From contig JAPOUM010000038.1 in NCBI GenBank assembly GCA_026708645.1, forward strand, positions 1-34,290: 34,290 nt of DNA, read 5' to 3'. The DNA comes from Acidimicrobiaceae bacterium. GTDB lineage: Bacteria; Actinomycetota; Acidimicrobiia; Acidimicrobiales; Aldehydirespiratoraceae. Within the stretch, counting starts at the first letter, position 1. Each line of letters begins with the position of its first letter. Positions 24,389-33,629 of this stretch are shown piece after piece. The notes beneath the pieces are model-generated. The model made no database searches. It had not been told where the DNA came from and saw only the letters and a program-made list of their open reading frames with translations. Position numbers and translations under genes: made by a program.

Positions 24389-24465
24389 TGGTAGCGACGG
24401 ACAGACTCGAACTGTCGACCTCTCGATTATGAGTCGAGCGCTCTTACCTACTGAGCTACGTCGCC
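24389..24465 (-). tRNA. tRNA-Met (CAT anticodon, elongator)
   Basis: The minus-strand cloverleaf starts GGCGACGTAGCTCAGTAGG, with anticodon loop around GACTCATAATC and T-arm GTTCGAGTC. The anticodon stem lacks the initiator GGG/CCC pairs, so I read it as elongator Met. tRNA-Ile2 (CAU, lysidine-modified) is a remote alternative. CCA is encoded, the discriminator is A, and G1 pairs with U72. Confidence 0.92.
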
Positions 24466-24490
24466 GAGACGGCAGGCCGGCGCCTGCTGC

Positions 24491-24565
24491 GAGCTCCCTG
24501 TCAGAATCGAACTGACGACCTTCTCCTTACCATGGAGACGCTCTACCGACTGAGCTAAGGGAGCC
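24491..24565 (-). tRNA. tRNA-Thr (GGT anticodon)
   Basis: The minus strand starts GGCTCCCTTAGCTCAGTCGG, with anticodon stem TCTCC/GGAGA around loop ATGGTAA (anticodon GGU) and T-arm GTTCGATTC. G1 pairs with U72. The base at the discriminator position is C, which is unusual for Thr, and no CCA is encoded. It lies 26 bp from tRNA-Met. Confidence 0.9.
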
Positions 24566-24687
24566 GATTAGACATGATGCCACACCGTGGCGCCGTTGCC
24601 AACGCCGGGCCCCGCTGAAGAAGCCCCGCCGACCGAGCCGAGCAGCCTCTATCGCGATCGGCTTGCTCGCGTGCGATGGGCCGGGGG

Positions 24688-25719
24688 TCAGCCCTGGCCG
24701 CCGGAGGTTTCTTTCACAGAGGATTTGCCGGCGGCTATCCAGGGCATCATGGCTCTCAGCTCGGCGCCGACCTTCTCGACGAGATGCTCATGCCCCTCAG
24801 CCTCGAGGCGCAAGAAGTCGGCCCGGCCGCTGCGGCTCTCGGCCACCCATTCCTGAGCGAACGAGCCGTCCTGGACTTCGGTCAGGATGCGGCGCATCTC
24901 GGCGCGCACCGCGTCGTTGACGATGCGCGGCCCGCGGGTCAGGTCCCCGTATTCGGCGGTGTCCGACACCGAGTAGCGCATGCCGGCGATGCCCTCCTCG
25001 TACATCAGGTCCACGATCAGCTTCAGCTCGTGCAGGCACTCGAAATAGGCGATCTCGGGCTGGTAGCCGGCATCGACCAGAGTCTCGAAACCGGCTTGGA
25101 CCAAGGCGGTGATGCCACCGCACAAAACAGTCTGCTCGCCGAAGAGATCGGTCTCGGTCTCCTCGGTGAAAGTCGTCTCGATCACTCCGGCGCGGGCGCC
25201 TCCGATGGCGTCGGCATAGGCCAGGGCCAGAGCCAGAGCCGAGCCGGACGCATCCTGCTCGACCGCCACCAGGCACGGCACCCCGCCGCCCTCGACGTAG
25301 GTGCGCCGCACCAGATGCCCGGGACCTTTGGGGGCCACCATGCAGACGTCGACCGAGTCGGGAGGCTCTATCAGGCCGTAGCGGATGTTGAAGCCGTGAG
25401 CGAAGAAGAGCGCCTCGCCCGACTGCAGGTTGGGCGCCACATGGTCGGTGTAGACGGCGCCCATCTCGGTGTCGGGCATCAGCATCATCGTCAGATCGGC
25501 CTCGGCGACGGCATCAGCGACCGGCATGACCGACAGTCCCGCCTCGCGGGCCTTGGCGGCCGATGACGAGCCGTCCCTCAGCCCGACCCGCACATCGACG
25601 CCCGACTCCTTGAGGTTGAGCGCATGCGAGTGGCCCTGCGAGCCGTAGCCCAGCACTGCGACCTTGCGCTCGGCGATCGCCGAGCGGTCGACATCGAATT
25701 CGTAATAGATGTTGGCCAC
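24688..25719 (-). CDS. ilvC: Ketol-acid reductoisomerase, class I
   Basis: The 343-aa enzyme converts acetolactate or acetohydroxybutyrate to the dihydroxy acid with NADPH. The Rossmann fingerprint is [16 protein letters not shown], followed by the Lys/His segment [18 protein letters not shown], and the metal-binding region [16 protein letters not shown] and [14 protein letters not shown]. The length is that of the short class I form. Start is GTG with AGAGAGG 6 nt upstream. It follows ilvN by 45 bp and completes an ilvB-ilvN-ilvC unit. Confidence 0.97.
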   Translation of the reverse strand: MANIYYEFDVDRSAIAERKVAVLGYGSQGHSHALNLKESGVDVRVGLRDGSSSAAKAREAGLSVMPVADAVAEADLTMMLMPDTEMGAVYTDHVAPNLQSGEALFFAHGFNIRYGLIEPPDSVDVCMVAPKGPGHLVRRTYVEGGGVPCLVAVEQDASGSALALALAYADAIGGARAGVIETTFTEETETDLFGEQTVLCGGITALVQAGFETLVDAGYQPEIAYFECLHELKLIVDLMYEEGIAGMRYSVSDTAEYGDLTRGPRIVNDAVRAEMRRILTEVQDGSFAQEWVAESRSGRADFLRLEAEGHEHLVEKVGAELRAMMPWIAAGKSSVKETSGGQG

Positions 25720-25764
25720 TGAGAACCTCTCTTGTTGGCTGGTGTTTTGTCCGGGTGTTTGCCT

Positions 25765-26358
25765 TCACTGCGAAAGCATCGGCAGCGCGACCCTGCCGGT
25801 GCGCTGAAGCTCGACTATCCCGAAGGTTCGCAGACGCTGCTCGAACTCGTCGAGCCGGGCGGGCCGAGCCGACAACGACAGCAGCATCCGCGTCTGGCTC
25901 TGATCGAGAACATACGCCCGGAAATCGTCGATCAGATCAAGCAGTTCGTGGCGACGGTCGTTGCTGACGGCGCTCTTGACCGTGACCAGCATCAGCTCTC
26001 GCTCCACCGACTCCACGGGGCTCAGCTCTCGGATCTCGACCACGTTGATCAGCTTGTCGAGCTGCTTGACCACCTGCTCGAGCGGCGCCGAAGCCACGTC
26101 CACCGTGAAAGTGATGCGGCTGAAACGTTCGTCCGCGGTGGGGGCGACCGCCAGAGACTCGATGTTGAAACCCCGACGCGAGAAGAGCCCCGCCACCCTC
26201 GCCAGCACTCCCGGCTTGTTCTCGACTGTCGTCACCACGGTGCGGAACTGCACGAACTCGCCGGCCGCGGCCGCCGCTTCGTCTGGAGTGCGCTCGGTGG
26301 CGTCGCTGACGGCTGTCTCGCTCTCAGCAGCGTCCTCGGCGTTGGTCGGCTCAGTCAT
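25765..26358 (-). CDS. ilvN: Acetolactate synthase small (regulatory) subunit
   Basis: The 197-aa protein starts with an acidic Ala/Glu-rich leader, then an ACT domain (TVVTTVENKPGVLARVAGLF, SRRGFNIESLAV) that binds valine for feedback control, and a C-terminal ALS_ss domain (ELMLVTVKSAVSNDRRHELL). Start ATG overlaps the ilvB stop by ATGA. A longer open frame reaches 26553, but that part overlaps ilvB and is not coding. Confidence 0.96.
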   Translation of the reverse strand: MTEPTNAEDAAESETAVSDATERTPDEAAAAAGEFVQFRTVVTTVENKPGVLARVAGLFSRRGFNIESLAVAPTADERFSRITFTVDVASAPLEQVVKQLDKLINVVEIRELSPVESVERELMLVTVKSAVSNDRRHELLDLIDDFRAYVLDQSQTRMLLSLSARPARLDEFEQRLRTFGIVELQRTGRVALPMLSQ

Positions 26359-28088
26359 CGCAATGACGGGTCGACCAGAATGTCGGAGTTGGACAGACCC
26401 GCCGGAACCATCGGATACACGTTCTCGGCGCGCTCGCAACGGAACTCGACAACGACGGGACGGTCGTTGATCTCGTTGGCCTCGTTGATGGCGGGCGCCA
26501 CCTCTTCGGGCGCTTCGGCGCGCAGCGCGGCGCAGCCCATCGCTTCGGCCCACTTCACATAGTCGGGAACTTCATAGGAGAGATACACCTCGCTGTAGCG
26601 CTCGTCGTAGAACATCTCCTGCCACTGGCGCACCATGCCCAGATAAGCGTTGTTGAACAAGGCGACTTTGACAGGTATCCGCCCCGTTGCGGCGGTGACC
26701 AGCTCCTGTGCGGTCATCTGGAAACAGCCGTCGCCGTCCACTGCCCAGACCGTCCGGTCGGGCATGCCGACCTTGGCCCCGATGGCCGCCGGCACCGAGA
26801 AGCCCATGGTGCCCAACCCCCCGGAGTTGATCCAGGTGTAGGGATGATCGAAACGCCAGTACTGGCTGGCCCACATCTGATGCTGGCCCACGCCGGAGGT
26901 GACGATGGTGTCGTCGGGAGTGGAGTCTCGCAACACCTCCAGCACGTACTGGGGCTTGAGACGCTCACCCGGCTGGGACTGCTCATAGACCAGCGGGTAG
27001 CGCTCCTGCCAGCCGCTGATCTGTGACCGCCAAGCCCGGCGGTCCGCTTGAGCGGCGCGGCCGCCGCAGTCTCCCAGAGCCTCTGAAAGCGCCGCTATCA
27101 CCAGTCGGCAGTCGCCGCGGATCGCCACGTCGGGCCGGCGGACCTTGCCCAGCTCAGCGGCATCGATGTCCACATGGATCACCTTGGCGTCGGGGGCGAA
27201 ACCGTCGAGACGGCCTGTCACCCGGTCATCGAAACGGGCGCCCAGCGCGATCAGCAGATCCGAGTGCTGCATGGCGGTGACCGCGGTGTAGTTGCCGTGC
27301 ATGCCGGGCATGCCCAGGCACAGTTCGTGACTGTCGGGGAACGCTCCCCGGGCCATCAGGGTGGTGACCACCGGCACGTCGATCAACTCGGCCAGCGCCC
27401 GCAGCTCATGTGCGGCGCGTGCTTTGAGGATCCCGCCGCCGACATAGATCACCGGCCTCTCAGCAGAGCAGATAAGCCGCGCCGCGGCATGCACCAGCTC
27501 GGGGTCGCCTGCTGTGACGGGGTTGTATCCGGGCAGTTCCATGATGTCGTCGCTGGGCTCGTACCAGGTCATGGCCGAGCGCGGGCTGTTGGGGTCGACG
27601 ATGTCTTTGGGCACGTCCACCAGCACTGGGCCCGGGCGTCCGGTGGTGGCGATGTGGAACGCTTCGTGGATCACCCGGGGGATGTCCTGGGCCTCGGTCA
27701 CCAAGAAGTTGTGCTTGGTGACCGACATGGTGATGCCGGTGGTGTCGCACTCCTGGAAGGCGTCGGTGCCGATCGCCGGGTACGGCACCTGGCCGGTGAT
27801 GCAGACCAGCGGAACCGAGTCCATGTAGGCGTCGCACAGCGGGGTCACGCCGTTGGTGGCGCCCGGCCCGGAGGTGATCATCATCACACCGGGGCGGCCT
27901 GTGGCGTGGGCGTAGCCTTCGGCCATGTGCCCGGCGCCTTGCTCGTGCCGCACCAGGATGTGGCGGATCGGCGACTCGATGATGGGGTCGTAGACCGGCA
28001 GGATGGCGCCGCCGGGCAGCCCGAACACCACTTCGACGCCTTCGCATTCGAGGGCTTTGACTAGGGCCTGTCCGCCGTTGATGTCCAT
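26355..28088 (-). CDS. ilvB: Acetolactate synthase large (catalytic) subunit
   Basis: The 577-aa ThDP- and FAD-dependent enzyme makes acetolactate from pyruvate. The catalytic Glu is in RHEQGAGHMAEGYA. The FAD segment contains VITLMARGAFPDSHELCLGMPG-like residues. The ThDP-Mg motif is VDGDGCFQMTAQELVTA with NN in LFNNAYLGMV. The herbicide-site Pro in GQVP and Trp in RQW are wild type. I place the start at 28088 because GGAAAG is 6 nt upstream. The frame extends to 28211, but that part covers a leader hairpin. The gene is controlled by a leader with attenuation features. Confidence 0.95.
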   Translation of the reverse strand: MDINGGQALVKALECEGVEVVFGLPGGAILPVYDPIIESPIRHILVRHEQGAGHMAEGYAHATGRPGVMMITSGPGATNGVTPLCDAYMDSVPLVCITGQVPYPAIGTDAFQECDTTGITMSVTKHNFLVTEAQDIPRVIHEAFHIATTGRPGPVLVDVPKDIVDPNSPRSAMTWYEPSDDIMELPGYNPVTAGDPELVHAAARLICSAERPVIYVGGGILKARAAHELRALAELIDVPVVTTLMARGAFPDSHELCLGMPGMHGNYTAVTAMQHSDLLIALGARFDDRVTGRLDGFAPDAKVIHVDIDAAELGKVRRPDVAIRGDCRLVIAALSEALGDCGGRAAQADRRAWRSQISGWQERYPLVYEQSQPGERLKPQYVLEVLRDSTPDDTIVTSGVGQHQMWASQYWRFDHPYTWINSGGLGTMGFSVPAAIGAKVGMPDRTVWAVDGDGCFQMTAQELVTAATGRIPVKVALFNNAYLGMVRQWQEMFYDERYSEVYLSYEVPDYVKWAEAMGCAALRAEAPEEVAPAINEANEINDRPVVVEFRCERAENVYPMVPAGLSNSDILVDPSLR

Positions 28089-28182
28089 GTCGGGCTTTCC
28101 GGTCGGGCCGCTCGGCCGGACCTGTCGGTTGGATTCTGCGATGTCTGCGTTCAAAGGTTCGTGGTTCGCGCCGTACGCGAAG

Positions 28183-28205
28183 CGACCTCCCGTTCTGGGA
28201 GGTCG
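28183..28205 (-). terminator. Leader hairpin upstream of ilvB (attenuator candidate)
   Basis: CGACCTCCC (28183-28191) and GGGAGGTCG (28197-28205) form a perfect 9-bp stem with a 5-nt loop, located between the leader peptide and ilvB. No strong T-tract follows on the minus strand. CGGCGC at 28239-28234 could pair with GCGCCG at 28210-28205 and compete at the base of this stem. Confidence 0.5.
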
Positions 28206-28239
28206 GCGCACGATCGGATGGGTTTGCGAAGGCGCGCCG

Positions 28240-28296
28240 TCAGGCTACTACTGCTATTTCTACGGGGAGACCGACAAGCTGGCCAGCGTCGCGCAC
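28240..28296 (-). CDS. ilv operon leader peptide
   Basis: An 18-codon frame begins with GTG at 28296 and ends with TGA at 28240. Its product reads MRDAGQLVGLPVEIAVVA: eight of 18 residues (with the initiator Val counted as Met) are Val, Leu or Ile, namely L7, V8, L10, V12, I14, V16 and V17, plus the GTG start codon. The -10 element lies 6 nt upstream, so translation probably starts at the 5' end of a leaderless mRNA, as for known actinobacterial leader peptides. Its likely job is to sense charged branched-chain tRNA. Confidence 0.72.
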   Translation of the reverse strand: MRDAGQLVGLPVEIAVVA

Positions 28297-28302
28297 GTCG
28301 CA

Positions 28303-28331
28303 AGTATGGCCGACGATTCCCCACAATGCAA
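28303..28331 (-). promoter_or_regulatory. Promoter of ilvBNC
   Basis: On the minus strand TTGCAT (28331-28326), a 17-nt spacer and CATACT (28308-28303) form a well-spaced housekeeping promoter. The expected start site is at about 28296, the first base of the leader peptide. Confidence 0.72.
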
Positions 28332-28374
28332 CCGCAACCACCAGTCAGTGATACCAGCGGTACCGTTCCGGCCC

Positions 28375-28785
28375 CTAACGCCGGTCGGGGTGAACGAGAC
28401 TGAAACCGAGTCGTTCGCTCATAGGCACGAAATGCGCCAGGTTGTTCGTAACCACCTCAAGATCATGCGCGAGCGCGGTCGCGGCGATCCACATGTCGTT
28501 CGATTCAACCTGCCGATCGAAAGCCTTCCTGACCTCGCCGTAGCGCATTGCGATATTGGAGTCGCCCGGAATCACCGTGTACCTACCAAGCATCGTCTCC
28601 ATCTTCGCGATCCGCCGCTCGCCCCAGTTCGCCTTCACTGCACCGAAGTACATCTCACCCACCGTCACGAACGACACGAATGGCAGTCTGCCAAGTAGTA
28701 GCGGCTCGAAAGCTCTCGCCCGGGGTTTGCCCCACGCTACGAATGAGAGGACATCGGTGTCTATGAGCAATCCTTTGACGAGCAC
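28375..28785 (-). CDS. PIN-domain (VapC-like) ribonuclease
   Basis: The 136-aa protein has the acidic pattern of PIN nucleases: D9 in GLLIDTDVLSF, E44 in VTVGEMYFGA and D97 in SNDMWIAATAL. The last position reads TNNLAHF, with Asn where the fourth acidic residue is often Asp. Typical VapC enzymes cut tRNA or rRNA. It starts 3 bp after the 308-aa gene, so it is cotranscribed with it. No usual small VapB antitoxin is present. Confidence 0.85.
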   Translation of the reverse strand: MLVKGLLIDTDVLSFVAWGKPRARAFEPLLLGRLPFVSFVTVGEMYFGAVKANWGERRIAKMETMLGRYTVIPGDSNIAMRYGEVRKAFDRQVESNDMWIAATALAHDLEVVTNNLAHFVPMSERLGFSLVHPDRR

Positions 28786-28788
28786 GGA

Positions 28789-29715
28789 TCACAGCTCGAG
28801 CGCAGCCATAAAGGCGTCGGCTTCCTCAATGGAGATAGTGTCGTCTCGAAGCTCCTCAATGGACTCGACAGCGCTCACGGACTGCGCTTTGGCCAACTCC
28901 TCCAACGTCTTCGTCGCCCAGAACTCACCGACGCATGGCATCATCAGCTGCTCAGTCAGCGTAATGTCGGTCAGGTCAACCGACAAGACGGCCGAAGTGG
29001 TCGTGTTGTAAGTAACGCGTCCTTGCAGCCGGGAACTCTCGCGGAGTGTCTCCTTGATTGCTTGCGCGTGATCGTCACCGAAGTAAACCGCGACCGACGA
29101 ACCGAACGGAGTCCGCAGACGCGCGCTCGACTTCTCAAAGTCGACCTCGTAGAGGATGCCCACCAGAGCGCCCTCGTCGTCATGGCGGTTGGGCCTCTGG
29201 ACGGCTGCCGCAAGTCGTTCACGAACAGGCCTGTCGAGCACCGCCTTATGCGGCAGTCCCCCAAGCTGGAAGAACGCCAACGCGTCGTAGCGCTCGCCGA
29301 TGTCGAGGTCTTCGGCTAACTGGCTCAAGGCCGCCGCAGCCTCCGTGAAGCCGATCTGGGAACCTGAAAGAACGTCCATGACGACTCTTAGCGCTGATTC
29401 CCCCAAGTCCGAATCGTCGAGATCCAAAGACTCCTGCTCCGACGGCTCTGCAATCGCCTGTGCAACGGGAAGCTCGAATTGCAGCACGACGCTGCCTTCC
29501 CTGATGTCAGTCAGCCGCAATCTGGCGGCGTTGACGGCGGCCTTGGGCAGCCTTCCGGGCGCTCCAGGCATCCGTCCGACCAGCTGGGAGGCCGCCCGAC
29601 GGATCGCCCGCTCGACGCCATCAATCAAACGGGCTATGTCGGATGCATACAGTCCGCCCAGACGGGCATTATCGCCGGAGAGTTTCAGTTGGAGTCGGGA
29701 AGACCGAGAAGACAT
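28789..29715 (-). CDS. 308-aa protein of unknown function, partner of a PIN gene
   Basis: No family is recognised for this 308-aa soluble protein. The N-terminal half has SRLQLKLSGDNARLGGLYASDIARLIDGVERAIRRAA-like helices; the middle contains EVDFEKSSARLRTPFGSSVAVYFGDDHAQAI and the C-terminal part is acidic (TISIEEADAFMAALEL). It is much larger than a VapB antitoxin. The very tight spacing to the PIN gene and a repeat-rich upstream region suggest it controls the PIN protein. The role as antitoxin is inference. Confidence 0.7.
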   Translation of the reverse strand: MSSRSSRLQLKLSGDNARLGGLYASDIARLIDGVERAIRRAASQLVGRMPGAPGRLPKAAVNAARLRLTDIREGSVVLQFELPVAQAIAEPSEQESLDLDDSDLGESALRVVMDVLSGSQIGFTEAAAALSQLAEDLDIGERYDALAFFQLGGLPHKAVLDRPVRERLAAAVQRPNRHDDEGALVGILYEVDFEKSSARLRTPFGSSVAVYFGDDHAQAIKETLRESSRLQGRVTYNTTTSAVLSVDLTDITLTEQLMMPCVGEFWATKTLEELAKAQSVSAVESIEELRDDTISIEEADAFMAALEL

Positions 29716-29760
29716 GGATCCACTCCCTCATCGCGCTCTGCCTACCGCCTGACCAACACC

Positions 29761-29794
29761 TTCAGAACTCTGAAAGACAGTCAGGTTCAGTCAG
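29761..29794. promoter_or_regulatory. Operator-like repeats upstream of the 308-aa/PIN cassette
   Basis: TTCAGA-AC-TCTGAA (29761-29774) is a perfect inverted repeat. CAGTCAG occurs at 29778-29784 and 29788-29794, exactly 10 bp apart, so on one face of the helix. They lie about 50-80 bp upstream of the 308-aa start, where a repressor would act. Confidence 0.45.
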
Positions 29795-29850
29795 ACTAGA
29801 GGGAGCACTACCAGTGCGTCTATTCCGTTGCGGGTTCGGCATTGTGCCTG

Positions 29851-31326
29851 CTATGAGGCGCCTCGGGCGGAGCGTTCGTGCAGGAGACGGTTGACTGCGG
29901 CGCCGTCGGCTCGGCCCTTGGTGGCGCGCATCACCTGACCGGTGAAGAAGCCCGCGAGTTTCTTGCGCTCGGCTTCGTCGCCTGACAAGTAACGCTGCCA
30001 AGTGTCGGCGTTGCCGGCGATGATCTCGTCCACCGTCACCGCCAGATCAGCGCCCGACATGGCCTCGAAGCCGAGACGCTCGGCGATCTTCTCGGGAGCG
30101 TCACCGGATTCGGCCATCGCCGCCATCAGCTGTTTGGCCTGGGTGGCGGTCACCTGACCCGAGGTCTCCAGCGCCACCAGGGCGGCCAGACCGCCGGCTG
30201 TGACCTTCGACCAGTCCTCGACTGCCAGATCGTTCACCATCCGCGTGACCGTCACCGCGGGATCAGCGCCGGCTTTCAGAGCTGCGGCCACCAGATCGTC
30301 CTGGCCTCGCTCGACCAGCAGCGCAGCGGCCTCGGGCGACGCCGCGGCGCCCGCAGCAGCGCAGGCGGCCGCCAGTTCGGACCTGCGATCAGCGGGCAGC
30401 CGAGGCAGCGCCGCATCCAAAGCCGCGACAGTCGCGGCGTCCGGCGCCAGCGGCACCAGATCGGGATCCTGGAAATACCGGTAGTCGTCGGCGTCCTCTT
30501 TGGAGCGGCCCGGCGTGGTGCGGCCGTTGGCTTCGTCCCAGTGGCGGGTCTCCTGGCGTGGCTGATCGCCGTCGGACCAAAGCGCCGCATGACGTCGCGC
30601 TTCGTGCTCGACAGCACGGCCCAGCGAGCGCAGCGAGCTCAGATTCTTGATCTCGCAGCGGGTGCGCAGCTCGTCCGAACCGGCGGGACGCACCGAGACG
30701 TTGGCGTCCACTCGCATGGAGCCTTCCTCCATGCGGGCGTCCGACACGCCTGTGGCCAGCAGCACGCCGCGCAGTTCGCGCACGTACGACCTGGCCTGCT
30801 CGGCGCTGCGGATTTCGGGACGGCTGACGATCTCGACCAGCGGCACCCCGGCGCGGTTGTAGTCGATGAGGGCGTAGTCGGCGTCGTGGATGCGACCGCC
30901 GCCGCCGATGTGAACGGTCTTTCCGGTGTCCTCCTCGATGTGCGCCCGCTCGATGCCGATGCGGCGCCCGTCGGGGAGCTCGAGGCTGCCGTCGATGCTG
31001 GTGGGCTGGTCGTACTGCGAGATCTGATAGTCCTTGGGCATGTCGGGATAGAAGTAGTTCTTGCGGGCGAAGACGGCGCCTCCGACGGTGCAGCCCAAGG
31101 CACGGCCCAGACGCATCGCCAAGTCCACGGCTCTGGCGTTGACCACCGGCAGCGAGCCCGGCAGCCCCAGACACACCGGGCAGACGTTGGTGTTGGGCGC
31201 GTCACCGAAACGGTTGGCGCAACCGCAGAACAGCTTGCTGGCCGTGCTGAGCTCGACATGGACCTCCAAACCGACGACCAACTCCCAGTCGGGCGCCAGC
31301 GCCGGTTCTCTCACGGTCCCGCTCAC
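29851..31326 (-). CDS. gatB: Asp/Glu-tRNA amidotransferase subunit B
   Basis: The 491-aa GatB is the kinase subunit that activates Glu-tRNA(Gln) or Asp-tRNA(Asn). Hallmarks are GLEVHVELSTASKLFCGCANRF, the zinc Cys pair CPVCLGLPG, ARKNYFYPDMPKDYQISQYD, and the C-terminal helical and tail (YqeY-like) domains. The start is GTG 10 bp after gatA. It is the last gene of gatCAB. Confidence 0.97.
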   Translation of the reverse strand: MSGTVREPALAPDWELVVGLEVHVELSTASKLFCGCANRFGDAPNTNVCPVCLGLPGSLPVVNARAVDLAMRLGRALGCTVGGAVFARKNYFYPDMPKDYQISQYDQPTSIDGSLELPDGRRIGIERAHIEEDTGKTVHIGGGGRIHDADYALIDYNRAGVPLVEIVSRPEIRSAEQARSYVRELRGVLLATGVSDARMEEGSMRVDANVSVRPAGSDELRTRCEIKNLSSLRSLGRAVEHEARRHAALWSDGDQPRQETRHWDEANGRTTPGRSKEDADDYRYFQDPDLVPLAPDAATVAALDAALPRLPADRRSELAAACAAAGAAASPEAAALLVERGQDDLVAAALKAGADPAVTVTRMVNDLAVEDWSKVTAGGLAALVALETSGQVTATQAKQLMAAMAESGDAPEKIAERLGFEAMSGADLAVTVDEIIAGNADTWQRYLSGDEAERKKLAGFFTGQVMRATKGRADGAAVNRLLHERSARGAS

Positions 31327-31336
31327 AATGCCGCGC

Positions 31337-32842
31337 TCACTCTGCCACGCCCGCCGGAGCGGGCGCCATGGCGGGGGCGGCGTCTTCGAGCACGGCCGCG
31401 GTGCGCATCAGCAGCGGCTCGGACAGCGCCGGGCCCATCAGCTGCACTCCCACCGGCAAGCCGTCGTCACCCGTCCCGAAAGGCACCGACACCGCCGGAT
31501 GGCCCGTCAAGTTGGAAGGGATCGTGCAGACGTCGTTCAGGTACATCAGCAGAGGATCCGCCGTCTTGGCGCCCAGCTCGAAAGCGGTGGTCGGCGCGGT
31601 CGGGCACAGCAGCACGTCCACATCGGCGTAGGCGGCGGCGAACTCGCGCAGCATCAGAGTGCGCACTCGCAGCGCTTTGCCGTAGTAGGCGTCGTAGTAG
31701 CCGGCCGACAATGCGTACGTTCCCAGCATGATGCGACGCTTGACTTCGGCGCCGAAACCGGCGGTGCGGCTCTCGGTGTTCATCTCGGCGGCGTCGGCGG
31801 CGTCGACGCGCTGCCCGTAGCGCACCCCGTCGTAACGGGCCAGGTTGCTGGAGGCCTCCGCCGGGGCGATCAAGTAGTAGGCCGACAAGCCCAGCACCAC
31901 GGAGGGCGCCGACACGACGCCGACAGTCGCTCCCGCAGCCTCCAACGCGTCGGCGGCGGCGTCGAGCCGGTCGATCACGTCGGGGGCGACGCCTGCAAGG
32001 CCCGCCGACTGCAGGCCCGCCTGCTTGACACGGGCGCTGTCGCCGCACAGTTCAGCCAACAGCCCCACCCGCAGACCATCCACGCCGCGCCGCAGCCCCG
32101 ATGTGACAGGCTCGACGGCAGCGTCGAGCGATGTGGAGTCCAGCGGGTCGTGGCCCGCTATCGCCTCGAAGCAGACGGCGGCGTCGGTGACGTTGGCGGC
32201 GATCGGGCCGATCTGATCCAGCGACGAGGCGAAAGCCACCAGCCCGTAGCGCGACACCCGCCCGTAGGTGGGCTTCAAACCGACCACGCCGCACAGCGCG
32301 GCAGGCTGGCGGATCGAGCCCCCCGTGTCGGAACCCAGTGCCAGCGGCGCGAAACCGGCCGCCACGGCCGCCGCGGAGCCGCCGCTGGAACCTCCCGGCA
32401 CCCGGCTGACGTCATGAGGATTGCGGGTGGGCCCGAAGGCCGAGTTCTCGGTGGAGGAACCCATGGCGAACTCGTCGAGGTTGGTCTTGCCGACGATCAC
32501 CGCGCCCGCGGCTCTGAGCCGCTGCACGACTGTGGCGTCATAGGGCGGGCGCCAGTGCTGCAGCATCCGCGACGAGCAGGTGGTGAGCACTCCCCTGGTG
32601 CAGAGGTTGTCCTTGAGCGCCACCGGCACCCCCGCCAAGGGCCCGGCCGGCTCACCGGCGGCCACCGCGGCATCGACGGCGTCGGCGCGGACGCGCGCTT
32701 CGTCGGCCAGCACCAGGTTGAAGGCGCCCAACTCGGCGTCGCGAGCGCTGATGCGGGCCAGATGCTCCTCCAGCACCCGGCGTGCGGTCCGCCGGCCGGA
32801 AGCGACCTCGGCAGCCAGCGACGAGGCGCGCTCGACGCTCAC
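31337..32842 (-). CDS. gatA: Asp/Glu-tRNA amidotransferase subunit A
   Basis: The 501-aa amidase releases ammonia from glutamine for the GatB reaction. The catalytic triad is K77 (VALKDNL), S152 ([12 protein letters not shown]) and S176 ([11 protein letters not shown]), and the amidase signature region is complete. It begins with GTG overlapping the gatC stop (GTGA). The presence of gatCAB suggests that Gln-tRNA, and perhaps Asn-tRNA, is made by the indirect route. Confidence 0.97.
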   Translation of the reverse strand: MSVERASSLAAEVASGRRTARRVLEEHLARISARDAELGAFNLVLADEARVRADAVDAAVAAGEPAGPLAGVPVALKDNLCTRGVLTTCSSRMLQHWRPPYDATVVQRLRAAGAVIVGKTNLDEFAMGSSTENSAFGPTRNPHDVSRVPGGSSGGSAAAVAAGFAPLALGSDTGGSIRQPAALCGVVGLKPTYGRVSRYGLVAFASSLDQIGPIAANVTDAAVCFEAIAGHDPLDSTSLDAAVEPVTSGLRRGVDGLRVGLLAELCGDSARVKQAGLQSAGLAGVAPDVIDRLDAAADALEAAGATVGVVSAPSVVLGLSAYYLIAPAEASSNLARYDGVRYGQRVDAADAAEMNTESRTAGFGAEVKRRIMLGTYALSAGYYDAYYGKALRVRTLMLREFAAAYADVDVLLCPTAPTTAFELGAKTADPLLMYLNDVCTIPSNLTGHPAVSVPFGTGDDGLPVGVQLMGPALSEPLLMRTAAVLEDAAPAMAPAPAGVAE

Positions 32843-33156
32843 GGCGCCTCGCCGAGCAGCGACGGCACGCGGAACTGGCCTTCGCTGTGAGACGGCGCCT
32901 GGGAAAGCACCTCGTCGCGGTCGAGCGACGGTCGGATCTCGTCTCGGCGGGTGACGTTGACCAGCGGATGCGGATGCGACGTGGGGTCGACGTCGGCCAA
33001 GTCGAGCGCCTCGACGTCGGCGGCATGGTCGAGAACCGCCGCCAGCTGCGCGGTCAGCTCATCGAGCTCGGAGTCGCTGAAACGCAGCCGAGCCAGGCGT
33101 GCCACATGCGCTGTTTCTTCAGGCGATATGCGAGGCGATGCTGCCGGCGGAGACAC
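32839..33156 (-). CDS. gatC: Asp/Glu-tRNA amidotransferase subunit C
   Basis: The 105-aa GatC wraps the GatA-GatB interface. The sequence [19 protein letters not shown] and the motif DEVLSQAPS, followed by FRVPSLL, are typical. It starts with GTG. A TAGCCT lies 6 nt upstream on the minus strand, so a leaderless start is possible. The 217 bp to the IS remnant hold no other gene that I see. Confidence 0.94.
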   Translation of the reverse strand: MSPPAASPRISPEETAHVARLARLRFSDSELDELTAQLAAVLDHAADVEALDLADVDPTSHPHPLVNVTRRDEIRPSLDRDEVLSQAPSHSEGQFRVPSLLGEAP

Positions 33157-33373
33157 CCCGTCAGGCTACCCACCGCTCGCAGCCGCACCCGAAAACCCTC
33201 GAACGCCGCTGAGCGGCTGGGGCCGCGGCTGGGTGAACACCGGCTGGGCGTATCAGAGAACGCGCGGGGCTAGGTGTAGTGGACATAGAGGTTGGTGGCA
33301 GCGTGTAGGGGGTGGGCCTCTTGTGTGAGTGTGGTGTTGTGAACAGCGACCGAACACGATCACAGGAGGCTTG

Positions 33374-33571
33374 ATGTCGCGCACTGATGCAAGGTTGACG
33401 CCTGTTGGGCGGTTGTTGATGGTGCGCCGGGTCGAGGCGGGTATGCCGCAGGCTTGTGCGGCTGCGCAGATGGGCGTGTCACGCGGCGCTGTGGCGAAGT
33501 GGTGTCGCCGTTGGCGCTCCGAAGGCGAGGCTGGTTTGGTCGACCGGTCGTCGCGTCCGCGCTCGGGCTGA
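33374..33571 (+). pseudogene. Truncated IS481-type transposase, N-terminal HTH part
   Basis: Sixty-five codons start after AGGAGG (33364-33369) and read MSRTDARLTPVGRLLMVRR, AAAQMGVSRGAVAKWCRRWR, GEAGLVDRSSRP. This matches the N-terminal helix-turn-helix segment of IS481-family transposases. It ends in a stop right where the proteins normally enter the integrase core, and I find no DDE core downstream. The gene is a fragment or a decayed copy. Terminal inverted repeats could not be defined. Confidence 0.75.
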
Positions 33572-33629
33572 ACTCCCCGGAACTGCTTGATCGGCCCGTG
33601 ACCGCCAAGCCGAGGGTCGCCGAGCTGTT

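Noticed and set aside
26359..26553. N-terminal extension of IlvN
   Set aside because: It overlaps ilvB in another frame. The ATGA overlap start at 26358 fits operon structure.
28089..28211. N-terminal extension of IlvB
   Set aside because: The extra residues have no family similarity and cover the leader hairpin. The start at 28088 has GGAAAG at good distance.
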